46,656 nucleotides of DNA, from positions 1-46,656 of the forward strand of contig CAKZJX010000080.1 of NCBI GenBank assembly GCA_937120535.1. The letters are read 5' to 3'. The first letter of the stretch is position 1, and every line of letters begins with the position of its first letter. This DNA comes from an uncultured Anaerolineae bacterium (GTDB taxonomy: Bacteria > Chloroflexota > Anaerolineae > Anaerolineales > Villigracilaceae). The position numbers and the translations under genes were made by a program. Below the pieces are notes generated by a model. That model was not told the DNA's origin, ran no database searches, and saw only the letters and a list, made by a program, of their open reading frames with translations. This document shows, one piece after another, positions 1-8,214 of the stretch.

Positions 1-78
1 GGCTACGCTGAAGCGCCGATTGTGCGGCACGTGAAGGTGCGGGGTGAGAAGAGCCCGTATGACGGGGATTGGGTCTAC
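1..78 (+). pseudogene. C-terminal fragment of a group II intron reverse transcriptase/maturase
   Basis: Frame 1 from the window edge reads GYAEAPIVRHVKVRG then EKSPYDGDWVY. This is the conserved stretch that precedes the HNH endonuclease in LtrA-type intron maturases, usually followed by Trp. The similarity stops abruptly at about position 78, where the sequence changes to one that matches an element at 43045-43208, so the protein is broken. The start lies outside the window. The family call rests on recognition of the motif; no catalytic RT or HNH residues remain here. Confidence 0.6.
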
Positions 79-97
79 CGGGCTCTCCTTGCGCGTC
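77..97 (-). repeat. 21-bp trace of the tRNA-associated MITE-like repeat
   Basis: Twenty-one bases here are identical to an internal segment of the element at 43045-43208 (around 43168-43188). The match starts where the maturase similarity ends, which suggests a deletion or recombination involving a third copy. Nothing else of the element, including its ends, is visible. Confidence 0.4.
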
Positions 98-352
98 AAA
101 TGCCAATGTCGCAAGGGACGTTCGCAACCCAATCACATGGCTTGTGGTTACCATGCCTGGCTCTCACGCAAAGTCAAGGCCAAGGAATTCGGCAAGACAC
201 GGTACCCAACCAAGCACGACCTGCTCAGCGACTACTTGCGAGCAGAACTTCGCCGGCCGCGCATCCCTACCTTCATGCCCGCATAAGCGAAAGTCCTACT
301 AACTCACATCTCACCCTGGCGATGGGAAAAGGAGAGCGGTGTATGGAATTGC
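98..352. other. Intergenic remnant without a recognisable gene
   Basis: Several overlapping short open frames cross this stretch, but none has a recognisable motif or a convincing ribosome binding site. It lies between the maturase fragment and the end of the membrane protein gene and is probably decayed mobile DNA. One frame (44-286) ends in a basic 40-residue stretch that I do not recognise. Confidence 0.4.
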
Positions 353-892
353 TTATGGGAAAATCTCTTCGGCTGGGAAAATCTCTTCGGCCCGGTTGTA
401 TTTGCGATGCAAGACCAAGTACCAGCCGCCGAGCAGGAGGGGATAAACAACCACAGTGATATAGTAACCGACGACCATGTTGAGCGGGTCGGTTGCGCCG
501 AGGGCGAGTAGGTTGATCCAGCCGACCAGCAGGAAACCAGCGATCAGGTTAAAACGTTTGTGGAGTGCCACCTTGCGCCAGTGCGAGGTCAGACCCAGCA
601 TGGCCGCCGGTGCCAAAGCAGCGATTTCCACCGCCATCCAGAGCAGCGAGCGCCAGGGGGAAATGTATATCATGCTCAACTCTCTGTAGGAGTGGGGCGG
701 CAACCATTCGAAAGCATTCATTTCACCTTCGAGAGGGAACAGAAGGTCTGTCAGAGTGGTATTTTCGTAGTACTTGATCAAGCCCTGCGCCAGCATGATG
801 AGCGCCGCGCCGAGACAGAAATAGAGCCACTTTTCCCAGTGCGGCAGCCGGGCCTCGAGTTTTTCGATCAAGAGCGAGGATTTATTGCTCAT
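353..892 (-). CDS. Four-helix membrane protein co-transcribed with a PadR regulator
   Basis: A 179-residue protein with about four predicted membrane helices (around residues 23-42, 80-100, 115-135 and 140-162) and no recognised catalytic motif. The start at 892 (MSNKSSLLIEK) is chosen over an upstream ATG because it overlaps the PadR stop by 11 nt, typical of translational coupling. PadR regulators often control an adjacent membrane protein or exporter, so this is the likely target. Oddly, the last residues are a duplicated AEEIFP made by an 18-bp tandem repeat just before the stop. The function is unknown. Confidence 0.7.
   Translation of the reverse strand: MSNKSSLLIEKLEARLPHWEKWLYFCLGAALIMLAQGLIKYYENTTLTDLLFPLEGEMNAFEWLPPHSYRELSMIYISPWRSLLWMAVEIAALAPAAMLGLTSHWRKVALHKRFNLIAGFLLVGWINLLALGATDPLNMVVGYYITVVVYPLLLGGWYLVLHRKYNRAEEIFPAEEIFP
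357..392 (-). repeat. Two tandem 18-bp units at the end of the membrane protein gene
   Basis: The units 357-374 and 375-392 differ only at the last base. They encode a doubled AEEIFP at the C-terminus and keep the frame, so they look like a recent slippage duplication. Confidence 0.85.
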
Positions 893-1268
893 GGCTTTCT
901 CCTTCCTGCATGATCCGGCGGATGCGCTCCGCCACATTGGGATGCTGAAAAATCAGGATGTTGCGTTCGATGAAGCGGCGCAGCAACTCGCGCCCGGCCT
1001 CGGTCAAACGGTAGTACTTGCGCGGCGGGCCGAGGCTGGAGGTCTCGGCTTCGCTAACCACCAGCCCTATCCCCTCTAAGCGGTTGACAGCGCGATAGAT
1101 GCTGTTATCGTCGGCGATGAGCGTTCCCTGGCTGGCGAGCGACACGGCGGCGCTCATTTTGTATGCGTAGTGCGGCTTCTCGTCCAACAGCAGGAGCAAC
1201 CAGAAGGTGAGCAAGCCTTTCTTGTAGACGCTTTCCCAGTTTTCGAGCAGGTGATCGAGTTCGGGCAT
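882..1268 (-). CDS. PadR family transcriptional regulator
   Basis: A 128-residue winged-helix protein. The N-terminal half has the PadR pattern (LLTFWLLLLLDEKPHYAYKM, then an Ile/Tyr/Arg-rich recognition helix SIYRAVNRLEGIGLV), followed by the wing with GPPRKYYRLTEAGRELL. The C-terminal helix is short, as in PadR subfamily 1 proteins. It is the first gene of a two-gene unit with the membrane protein downstream. A dyad just upstream may be its own operator. PadR proteins usually repress and are relieved by a small hydrophobic ligand; the ligand here cannot be told. Confidence 0.88.
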   Translation of the reverse strand: MPELDHLLENWESVYKKGLLTFWLLLLLDEKPHYAYKMSAAVSLASQGTLIADDNSIYRAVNRLEGIGLVVSEAETSSLGPPRKYYRLTEAGRELLRRFIERNILIFQHPNVAERIRRIMQEGESHEQ

Positions 1269-1282
1269 AGGATTCTCTTTTT

Positions 1283-1305
1283 GTATTATTCCTCATGTAT
1301 AATAC
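1283..1305 (-). promoter_or_regulatory. Candidate PadR operator overlapping a promoter
   Basis: A perfect inverted repeat GTATTAT-N9-ATAATAC lies 15-37 nt upstream of the PadR start in a very AT-rich patch. It contains TATTAT/TATAAT-like -10 boxes, so a bound repressor would block the promoter. Autoregulation is inferred from position and symmetry only. Confidence 0.5.
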
Positions 1306-1471
1306 CAAAGTGATTATAGTAGTCGATCGCTAATTTGTCAAGGCGCGTGAGGGCGTAGAACCGGCCTGGAATACTCCTGCTGGTTCCGGAGCAAGGTTAC
1401 CGTGACCAGCGTACCACAGCGCTTCACGGGAACGGCCTGAATCCAGGCGCCCCTCCCATGACTGATCACTA

Positions 1472-2317
1472 GAAGTCATCTTACAAATCTGTGAAATGAT
1501 TATATTACGCTCACCACGATGATGGAGGTGAGCGATGGACCGGACAGACGCGCAGTGGGCCGTAGTAGAACCGCTTTTGCCCGAGGAGGAACGCACCCCA
1601 CCGCGCAAGCGGGGACGCCCCCGGAAAGACCCGCGGCAGGTACGGAACGCCGTTCTCTGGATTTTGCGGACCGGCGCCCGTTGGAAAGACTTGCTAGAGC
1701 AATATCCGCCGTACCAGACCCGCCGCCGGTTCCAGCGTTGGGTCCGCAAGGGGGTGATGGAAACCATCTTGCAGGCGTTGGCCCGGGATCTCAAGGAACG
1801 CGGCGGTCTGGATGTCCAAGAGCGTTTCATCGACGGCGCCTTCGTGGCGGCAAAAAAGAGGGCGATGGGGTGAGAAAGACCAAGCGGGGCAGAGGTACGA
1901 AGCTTATGGCAGCGGCGGACCGCACCGGTCTTCCCATCGCCGTATGCGTCACAAGTGCTAGCCCGCGCATGAAGCGACCCTAGCTGAGCCTACCCTGGCG
2001 ATGTGTTTTGCCCCGGAGCTACCCAAGAAGTGGATCGCAGACCGGACCTATGACAGCGACCCGCCGGATGCGCGCCTGGCGGAGCGGGGCATCGAGCGGA
2101 TTGCGCCCCATCGGCCCAACCGACGCAAGCCTCGTACCCAGGATGGCTGCAAATTGCGGCGTTACAGGCGGCGCTGGAAGGTCGGGCGCCCGTTTGCCTG
2201 GTTGAGCAACTTCGACGGCTGGTGGTTCGCTACGAGCGTCATCTTGTGAACTACCTCGGCTTCGTGCAGCTTGGCTGCATCATCGTTTTGCTCAGACACT
2301 ATTTACGAGATGACTCC
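1472..2317 (+). mobile_element. Defective IS5-family insertion sequence (IS427-like)
   Basis: About 846 bp, the usual size for this group. The terminal inverted repeats are imperfect but clear: the left end starts GAAGTCATC and the right end, read inward, GGAGTCATC, with further matches inside. A TA (within CTAR on both sides) is repeated at the two ends, fitting the target preference of the family. It carries one degraded transposase. The exact boundary is uncertain by one base. Confidence 0.8.
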
Positions 2318-2320
2318 TAA
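1535..2320 (+). pseudogene. IS5-family transposase, inactivated
   Basis: ORF A (1535-1873) encodes the N-terminal part (MDRTDAQWAVVEPLLPEEE ... RWKDLLEQYP ... ERFIDGAFVAAKK). An A6G run near 1854 is the usual site of programmed frameshifting into ORF B (KTKRGRGTKLMAAADRTGLP). ORF B then breaks near 1970, where SASP should continue EATLAEPTLA in another frame, and again near 2213, where NF should continue RRLVVRYERHL. The catalytic Glu in the motif RRRWKVERxFAWL is replaced by Gly (RRWKVGRPFAWL, near 2190). Two frameshifts and the lost Glu make it dead; it could move only with a related transposase in trans. Confidence 0.85.
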
Positions 2321-2412
2321 TCTCGAGTGAAAACCCGATTTATGCCGCAATCGAAATAGGCAGGGGGTATTTTCTGCGCAGACTGTTGGGCCGGCTTTTG
2401 CTAAAGTTCTGT

Positions 2413-2441
2413 TTGCCATTTCTACAAAGAGGCAGTACAAT
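2413..2441 (+). promoter_or_regulatory. Sigma-70-type promoter upstream of rnc
   Basis: TTGCCA (2413-2418) and TACAAT (2436-2441) are separated by 17 bp, about 100 nt upstream of the rnc start and just after the insertion sequence. It probably drives rnc and smc. Confidence 0.5.
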
Positions 2442-2540
2442 CGGTTATGCATTCTATAGTTTTGAAGAAGAACTGAGGGGTCGCGAGACGCTGTCCGCAT
2501 AGGGAGGAGTCTGGCGCTCCCTAAGTTCTGGGAGGTTATT

Positions 2541-3260
2541 TTGACGACGCTGCGCGATCCAAGCGAGGACGTTCGCGCCGTTCAAACCCTGGTCGAACGG
2601 TTAGACCTGCCGGTCAAAAACATCGCTCTGTTTGTACGTGCCTTTACCCATCGTTCCTATGTCAACGAGAACAGTTTGGCTGTAGAGGACAACGAGCGCC
2701 TGGAATTCCTGGGCGATGCGGTGTTGGATTTCGTGGTGGCCGATTGGGTCTACCATCACTTTCCCGAAATGGAGGAAGGTGAACTGACTCGTCTGCGCTC
2801 GACGCTGGTGCGGACCGACACCTTGGCGTCCTTTGCCCGCCGGTTGGATTTCGGTTCAGCACTGCGCTTGGGGCGGGGCGAATTGGCCTCCGGCGGACGC
2901 GATCGGGACAATATCCTGTGCGGCGCCTTCGAAGCCTTCGTTGGCGCCCTTTATCTGGAAAGCGGCCTTCAGACAGCGATCCAATTCTTACAGCCCCTGC
3001 TGGAAGAAGCCCAGGAGCGAATCCTCGCCCAGACCGATCTGGTTGATCCCAAATCGCGACTCCAGGAGTGGAGCCAGGGACAGAAATTGGGCGCTCCGAT
3101 CTATGTGGTGATCGATAAGAGCGGCCCAGAACATGCGCGCATCTTTGAAGTGGAGGTGCGACTCAACGGCCAACCCCTCGGGCGGGGGCGCGGCTCTAGC
3201 AAAGCTATGGCCGAGCAAGAAGCCGCCCGTGCTGCCTTGCACGCTCTGGGCCTGGAATGA
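2541..3260 (+). CDS. rnc: Ribonuclease III
   Basis: Cuts double-stranded RNA, including the 30S rRNA precursor. The 239-residue protein has the usual length. The catalytic signature NERLEFLGDAVLDF is at residues 51-64 and the second acidic motif is near residue 125 (GRDRDNILCGAFEAFVGALY). A double-stranded RNA binding domain follows from about residue 168 (DPKSRLQEWSQGQ ... GRGSSKAMAEQEAARAAL). The TTG start is chosen because GGGAGG lies 5-8 nt upstream. smc follows after 27 nt, an rnc-smc order common in many bacteria. Confidence 0.95.
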   Translation: MTTLRDPSEDVRAVQTLVERLDLPVKNIALFVRAFTHRSYVNENSLAVEDNERLEFLGDAVLDFVVADWVYHHFPEMEEGELTRLRSTLVRTDTLASFARRLDFGSALRLGRGELASGGRDRDNILCGAFEAFVGALYLESGLQTAIQFLQPLLEEAQERILAQTDLVDPKSRLQEWSQGQKLGAPIYVVIDKSGPEHARIFEVEVRLNGQPLGRGRGSSKAMAEQEAARAALHALGLE

Positions 3261-3287
3261 CGTCAATTCTTTCGTTAAGGAACCGCC

Positions 3288-6200
3288 ATGCCGCTGCGTA
3301 TTAAGTCCCTTGAATTACACGGTTATAAGACCTTCGCCTCGCATACCGAGTTTCAATTTGCCGAGGGGATCACGGCTATCGTAGGACCGAACGGCTCGGG
3401 GAAATCCAACATCGCTGATGCCCTGCGGTGGGTGTTGGGCGAGCAGTCCTATAGCCTGTTGCGGGGCAAGAAGACCGAGGACATGATCTTTGCCGGCTCG
3501 GAGCAGCGGCCGCGGGCCGGCATGGCCTCGGTAACCGTGGTGTTCGACAACTCGACCAGTTGGCTACCAGTGGATTTTTCTGAGGTAGCGATCACCCGTC
3601 GCGCTTATCGTGATGGACGCAACGAATATCTAATCAACGATCAACAGGTCCGCTTGCGCGATATCAATGACCTTTTAGCAGCCTCGGGGTTGAGCGAGCG
3701 CACCTATACTATCATCGGCCAGGGATTGGTAGACGCTTCGCTGGCTCTGCGCGCCGACGAGCGAAGACGTCTCTTCGAAGAGGCAGCAGGGATTGGCCTG
3801 TATCGCAGCCGTCGTGAGGAGGCGCTGCGTCGTTTGGAAGCTACCCGACGCAACTTAGAACGCGTGCTCGACATCTTGGCCGAGTTGGAACCTCGTTTGA
3901 AATCGCTTGAACGACAGGCGCGTCGAGCGGCCGAGTATGCCCGCGCTCAGGCCGATCTCAAAGTGTTGTTGCGCGAATGGTACGGCTATCATTGGCATCG
4001 TGCTCAGGAGGAACTCAGCCAGGCCTATAGCACTCTGCGCGCCGAGGAGGCGCGGGTCCGCGAGGCCAGGCAGGCCTCTGGGCGCTTGCAAGAGGAAGCC
4101 GCTCAATTTCGCGCCCGAGCGACAGGGTTGCGCGCTCAACGCAATGCCCAGCTGCGCGAAGCTTCAGAATGTTATGCGAAGAAGGAAGCTATCGGCCGCC
4201 AATTGGCCGCTCTGGAGGAGCGCCTGCGCGCTCAGAAGGCCGCCCACCAATCGTTGCTAGCCGAACAGGAACGGCTGGCCGGCGAAGAAGCCATCGCCCA
4301 AGCTCGCCTGGCGGAAGCTGAGCAAGAGGTGCAACGTCGGCAAGGAGAGCAGCAAGAAGCGCAGGAACATCTAACCACTGTGCAGTCTGTCTTGGAAGAA
4401 CGCCAGCAGCAACGCGCTGAGCTGGAGTCCCAACTCGAGCAGGCAGGCGCCCGCTGGCAGGAATATCAATCCAAGCGCGCAGAAGTTCAAGCACGCCTGG
4501 ATGAACTCACCCAACGCATCCGCAGCCACACCGAGACCATTCAAACCACGCTAGAAACACTGCGCTCGCTGGAACGGGGTTTTGCACGTTCCGAGGAGCG
4601 CTGGAAGGAGAGTCACCTAGCTCGTCAGCGGACAGAAGCCGAGTTTGCCGCTATAGAGAAGCGCCTGGACCAGAGCCGGGCTACCGCGGAGCGTTTGGCC
4701 GCCGCCGTGCGCGAGCAGATGCGGGTGCGGGATGCTCATATGGCCGAGCAGGCTCGCCTGCAGGCGCAGCTGGAGGTCTTGGAGCAGGCCGAGTCGACCC
4801 TGGCCGGCTATGCCGAAGGCGTGCGAACACTGCTGGAAGCCGCGCGCCACACCCGCCTGGGGGTGCGCGGTGCTCTGAGCGCCGTGATGGAGGTGCCGGT
4901 TGAATTCGAGACGGCGGTCGCTGCGGCCCTGGGAGAGGCAATGGACGCGGTCTTGCTTCCTCGGCAAGCGTTGGAGGAAGCGCTGGGGTGGTTGGAGCAG
5001 CGAGAGGGGCGAGCAACCATGGTGGTGTTGGATCGCCCCTATCGGCAGCCGCATTTGGCGCCACTAGACGATCCGGAGTGCCTGGGGAACGCCGCCGACC
5101 TGGTTCGGGCGCCGGAGGAATTGGCCTGGGTGGTGGAAGTGTTGCTGGGCGATGCGCTGATCGTCTCCCATCGGGCGGCAGCGCAACGTCTGTTGAATCG
5201 CTTGCCCGATTCGGGGCGTCTGATCACGCTGAACGGCGAGGTCTTTCGCCCAAATGGGGTGGTGGTGGGAGGCAAACCGCCTCGTTCGGGGACCCTGGGC
5301 CGGCTGCGGCGCCGACGAGAGCTTCAACAAGCCCTGGAGGAGCTGCGCAGCCAATTGCTCCACCATGAGGCGGAACTGACCGCTTTGAATCGTCAATTGG
5401 AGGAGGCGCGGCAGCAACAAGCTCAAACCCAAGTCGAAGCGCACTCGACGCGTGCCTTTCTGGAAGCCGCGCGCCGAGCTGAGCAGGAAGCGGTGTTGGC
5501 CCTGGAAACAGCGCGAAGCCAGCTCGAGGTGACCCGCCAGCGCCTCGAAACGTCGAAGGACGAGATCGCTGCTGCCAAGAACGAACGAGAGCGCCTGGAG
5601 GCCATGCAGATCGAGATAGAAACCGGCCTCTCCAACGCTCACGAGCAAGTGCACACTCTAACCTCGCAGATCGCCGCCTTGACGTTCGATGAATTGCAGC
5701 AACAGGTGATGTATTGGGGGACGCAATTGGCGGTGGCCCAAAGCGCCTTGGTCGAAGCGCTCAATCGTCGTCAAGAGCGAGTCGCTGCGCTGGCGCAGGT
5801 GCAAGATCAACGCATCGAGGTGGCGAAACGCTTGGAGCAGAGCGATCACGCTTTGGTTGAGTTGGAGGCGCAGATCGCCGCACTGCGGGAGCAGGAGGCC
5901 GCTCTGGCGGGACGGATCGATTCATTGAATCGTTGGATCGAGCTGGCCGACAGGGAGTTGGAAGCTCTGGAGCAGGAAGAACAGGCCTATCAGGAGCGGG
6001 AGGGTGAGGCTCAGCGCCTGTTGGCCAACGCCGAGCGCTCGCTGACACAGGTACAGTTGGAGGTGACACGCCGACAGGAAGCCCTGGCATCGTTGCGCCA
6101 GCGTATTGAGGATGATTTTGGGTTGGTGCAGTTTGATTATGGCGAGCATGTCTTGGGACCAGTGCCCTTGCCGCTAGAAGGCATGGTCGAGCAACTGCCG

Positions 6201-6893
6201 GTTGTGACCACCCTGGCGCCCGATCTAGAGGAGCAGTTGAAGCTCGCCCGCCAGCAGTTGCGCCGTATGGGTGCGGTCAATCCAGAGGCTCAGCAAGAGT
6301 ATGAAGCAGAAGTACAGCGCTTTGGCTTTCTCAAGGAACAGGTGACCGATTTGCAGAAAGCTGAGGCGGATTTGCGTCAGGTGATTGCCGAACTGGATAA
6401 GTTGACGCAGCGCGCTTTCTATGAGACGTTTGAACGGGTGGCAGCTGAGTTTCGGACGATCTTTGTACGTTTGTTTGGGGGCGGCTCGGCACGCTTGACC
6501 TTGACCGACCCCGAGAATCTGGTGGAAACGGGCATCGAGATCGAGGCGCGTTTACCAGGCCGGCGTGAGCAGGGGTTGGCGTTGCTTTCAGGCGGCGAGC
6601 GTTCCTTGACGGCAATTGCTTTGGTGTTCGCCCTGCTCAAGGTATCCCCAACACCGGTCTGCGTTTTGGATGAGGTGGATGCGATGCTGGACGAGGCGAA
6701 TGTGGGACGTTTCCGCGACTTGCTCAAAGAGTTGAGTCGCGAGACGCAGTTTGTGATCATCACCCACAACCGCAATACGGTTGAGGTGGCCGACGTGATC
6801 TACGGGGTCACCATGGGGCGCGACTCAGCAAGTCGGGTGATCAGCCTGAAGCCAGATGAGATCACGGACAAAGTGATGGGACAAGGTGTTTAG
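3288..6893 (+). CDS. smc: Chromosome segregation protein SMC
   Basis: A 1201-residue ATPase that, as a dimer with ScpA/ScpB, organises and separates chromosomes. The Walker A motif GPNGSGKSN is at residues 33-41 and the Q-loop/signature region follows. Two long coiled-coil arms (about 170-500 and 680-1010), rich in Glu, Gln, Arg and Ala, flank a hinge near 510-660. The ABC signature LSGGERSLTA is near 1100 and Walker B VCVLDEVDAMLDE near 1124. AAGGA precedes the ATG. It ends 4 nt into the convergent ROK gene. Confidence 0.97.
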   Translation: MPLRIKSLELHGYKTFASHTEFQFAEGITAIVGPNGSGKSNIADALRWVLGEQSYSLLRGKKTEDMIFAGSEQRPRAGMASVTVVFDNSTSWLPVDFSEVAITRRAYRDGRNEYLINDQQVRLRDINDLLAASGLSERTYTIIGQGLVDASLALRADERRRLFEEAAGIGLYRSRREEALRRLEATRRNLERVLDILAELEPRLKSLERQARRAAEYARAQADLKVLLREWYGYHWHRAQEELSQAYSTLRAEEARVREARQASGRLQEEAAQFRARATGLRAQRNAQLREASECYAKKEAIGRQLAALEERLRAQKAAHQSLLAEQERLAGEEAIAQARLAEAEQEVQRRQGEQQEAQEHLTTVQSVLEERQQQRAELESQLEQAGARWQEYQSKRAEVQARLDELTQRIRSHTETIQTTLETLRSLERGFARSEERWKESHLARQRTEAEFAAIEKRLDQSRATAERLAAAVREQMRVRDAHMAEQARLQAQLEVLEQAESTLAGYAEGVRTLLEAARHTRLGVRGALSAVMEVPVEFETAVAAALGEAMDAVLLPRQALEEALGWLEQREGRATMVVLDRPYRQPHLAPLDDPECLGNAADLVRAPEELAWVVEVLLGDALIVSHRAAAQRLLNRLPDSGRLITLNGEVFRPNGVVVGGKPPRSGTLGRLRRRRELQQALEELRSQLLHHEAELTALNRQLEEARQQQAQTQVEAHSTRAFLEAARRAEQEAVLALETARSQLEVTRQRLETSKDEIAAAKNERERLEAMQIEIETGLSNAHEQVHTLTSQIAALTFDELQQQVMYWGTQLAVAQSALVEALNRRQERVAALAQVQDQRIEVAKRLEQSDHALVELEAQIAALREQEAALAGRIDSLNRWIELADRELEALEQEEQAYQEREGEAQRLLANAERSLTQVQLEVTRRQEALASLRQRIEDDFGLVQFDYGEHVLGPVPLPLEGMVEQLPVVTTLAPDLEEQLKLARQQLRRMGAVNPEAQQEYEAEVQRFGFLKEQVTDLQKAEADLRQVIAELDKLTQRAFYETFERVAAEFRTIFVRLFGGGSARLTLTDPENLVETGIEIEARLPGRREQGLALLSGGERSLTAIALVFALLKVSPTPVCVLDEVDAMLDEANVGRFRDLLKELSRETQFVIITHNRNTVEVADVIYGVTMGRDSASRVISLKPDEITDKVMGQGV

Positions 6894-7822
6894 GCCGTTG
6901 TTGCTGCGCTCTGGGCTAGGGCGATGGCTCCCAAGCTGCCTGACAGGTCGCCTAAGGTTGGGGGAACGATGTAGCGATCGACGTCCGTCAGAAAAGCGGG
7001 GTGATGGAGGTAGCCGTTAAGCAAAGTCTTCACTTTGTGCCGAATGAGCGGGAAGAGATGGGCCCGCCTCATCACGCCGCCACCCAGTACGATCTTCTCA
7101 GGCGCTAGGGTGAGGATGTAGTTGACCAGCGCATGGGCGATGTAGTCTGCTTCCACCTGCCAGAAGGGGTGGTCCTCAGGCAGGGATTCGCCGTTCTGAC
7201 CAAAACGGGCTTGCAAGGCCGGGCCGCTGGCCAATCCCTCGAAGCAATCCCTGTGAAAGGGGCAGTGGCCAGGGAAGGGGTCACGTGAGGGATCGCGCGG
7301 CAGGCGGATGTGTCCCATCTCGAGGGGGACCAGACCGACAAACGGTTTGCCGTTTAGGATCACGCCGCCTCCGATGCCGGTGCCGACGGTCAGGTAAAGC
7401 AAGGGGTTGCAGCCTTGACCTGCCCCCCAGGTCCATTCGCCCAAGGCAGCGCCGCTCACGTCCATGGTGATCACGGTGCGCACGCCTAGGGCACGTTGCA
7501 GGGTTCCGAGCACGTCGGTATGATCCCAGTGCGGTTTGGGGGTGGTGATGATATGGCCGTAGGTTGGGGAAGCGGGGTTCAGGTCGAGCGGTCCGAAGCA
7601 GGCGATTCCCAGATCGGCGAGTTGGCCGGCCTCCACAAAGGGCCTAAAGAAGGCAATGGTTCGCTCGAGGGTTTCGGCCGGGGTTGTAGTGGGGATGCGT
7701 GTTTGGGCGACGATGTGCTCTGGCCCTTTGGCAACTAGGCAGATGAATTTGGTTCCCCCGGCTTCGATCCCACCAGCCAGGCGGCTTACTGGACGCGGAT
7801 CAGAATCTTGCCTTGCTGCCAT
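6890..7822 (-). CDS. ROK family sugar kinase, fructokinase type
   Basis: A cytoplasmic kinase phosphorylating a hexose with ATP. The phosphate-binding motif IEAGGTKF is at residues 19-26, the catalytic Asp at 121 (MDVSGAALGEW), and the glycine-rich TVGTGIGGG at 145-153. The ROK zinc site is intact: His171 with C187-x2-H190-x2-C193. The GHCPFH...C..GLASGPA pattern is typical of the fructokinase branch (ScrK/GmuE-like), so fructose is the best guess. The ATG lies inside rsfS, a 37-nt overlap suggesting translational coupling. Mannose or glucose cannot be ruled out. Confidence 0.85.
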   Translation of the reverse strand: MAARQDSDPRPVSRLAGGIEAGGTKFICLVAKGPEHIVAQTRIPTTTPAETLERTIAFFRPFVEAGQLADLGIACFGPLDLNPASPTYGHIITTPKPHWDHTDVLGTLQRALGVRTVITMDVSGAALGEWTWGAGQGCNPLLYLTVGTGIGGGVILNGKPFVGLVPLEMGHIRLPRDPSRDPFPGHCPFHRDCFEGLASGPALQARFGQNGESLPEDHPFWQVEADYIAHALVNYILTLAPEKIVLGGGVMRRAHLFPLIRHKVKTLLNGYLHHPAFLTDVDRYIVPPTLGDLSGSLGAIALAQSAATTA

Positions 7823-8130
7823 AGTTCCTCTAGGCGATAGTAATCTCGTTGATCGGGGGAGAACAGGTGGACGACGACATCTCCGAAGTCAAGCACGACC
7901 CAGCCCTCTCGCGCTTCGCCCTCAACACGGCCGCGCTTGCGGTGTTTTTTGCGAATGGTTTCGAGGACTGATTCGGCTAGGGCGTCTAGCATGCGATCGC
8001 TGGTGCCGGTGCACAGCACGAAGTAGTCGGTGAATGAAGCCAAGCCTTTGATGTCAAGCAGTAGGATGTCTTCACCCTTTTTCTCTTCCAGGGCGGTAAC
8101 TATCGATCGGGCAAGTTCAAGCGCGCTCAG
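7786..8130 (-). CDS. rsfS: Ribosomal silencing factor RsfS
   Basis: Binds ribosomal protein L14 (uL14) and blocks subunit joining when nutrients are short. The conserved core DIKGLASFTDYFVLCTGTSDR, ..WVVLDFGDVVVHLF and YYRLEELW is intact. The usual N-terminus (LSALELARSIVTALEEKKGE) is in frame only if translation starts at the CTG at 8130. This codon has a strong AGGAGGTGAT 7 nt upstream, and no ATG, GTG or TTG fits. This gives 114 residues, the normal length; the next in-frame start (TTG at 8043) would remove the first helix. It follows thpR by 84 nt. Confidence 0.92.
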   Translation of the reverse strand: MSALELARSIVTALEEKKGEDILLLDIKGLASFTDYFVLCTGTSDRMLDALAESVLETIRKKHRKRGRVEGEAREGWVVLDFGDVVVHLFSPDQRDYYRLEELWQQGKILIRVQ

Positions 8131-8214
8131 AGAATCACCTCCTGGTATCAGTGGTTTGGGTGATCAGGGCTGGATCAGGGACATGGTTGGGAACAGACCA
8201 TGGAGACGAAGGGG

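Noticed and set aside
22-459. 145-residue open frame at the left edge
   Set aside because: Only the first 19 codons match intron maturase; the rest has no motif and runs antisense into the end of the membrane protein gene.
4617-6775. Several long antisense frames inside smc
   Set aside because: They are by-products of the Glu/Ala/Arg-rich coiled-coil coding sequence.
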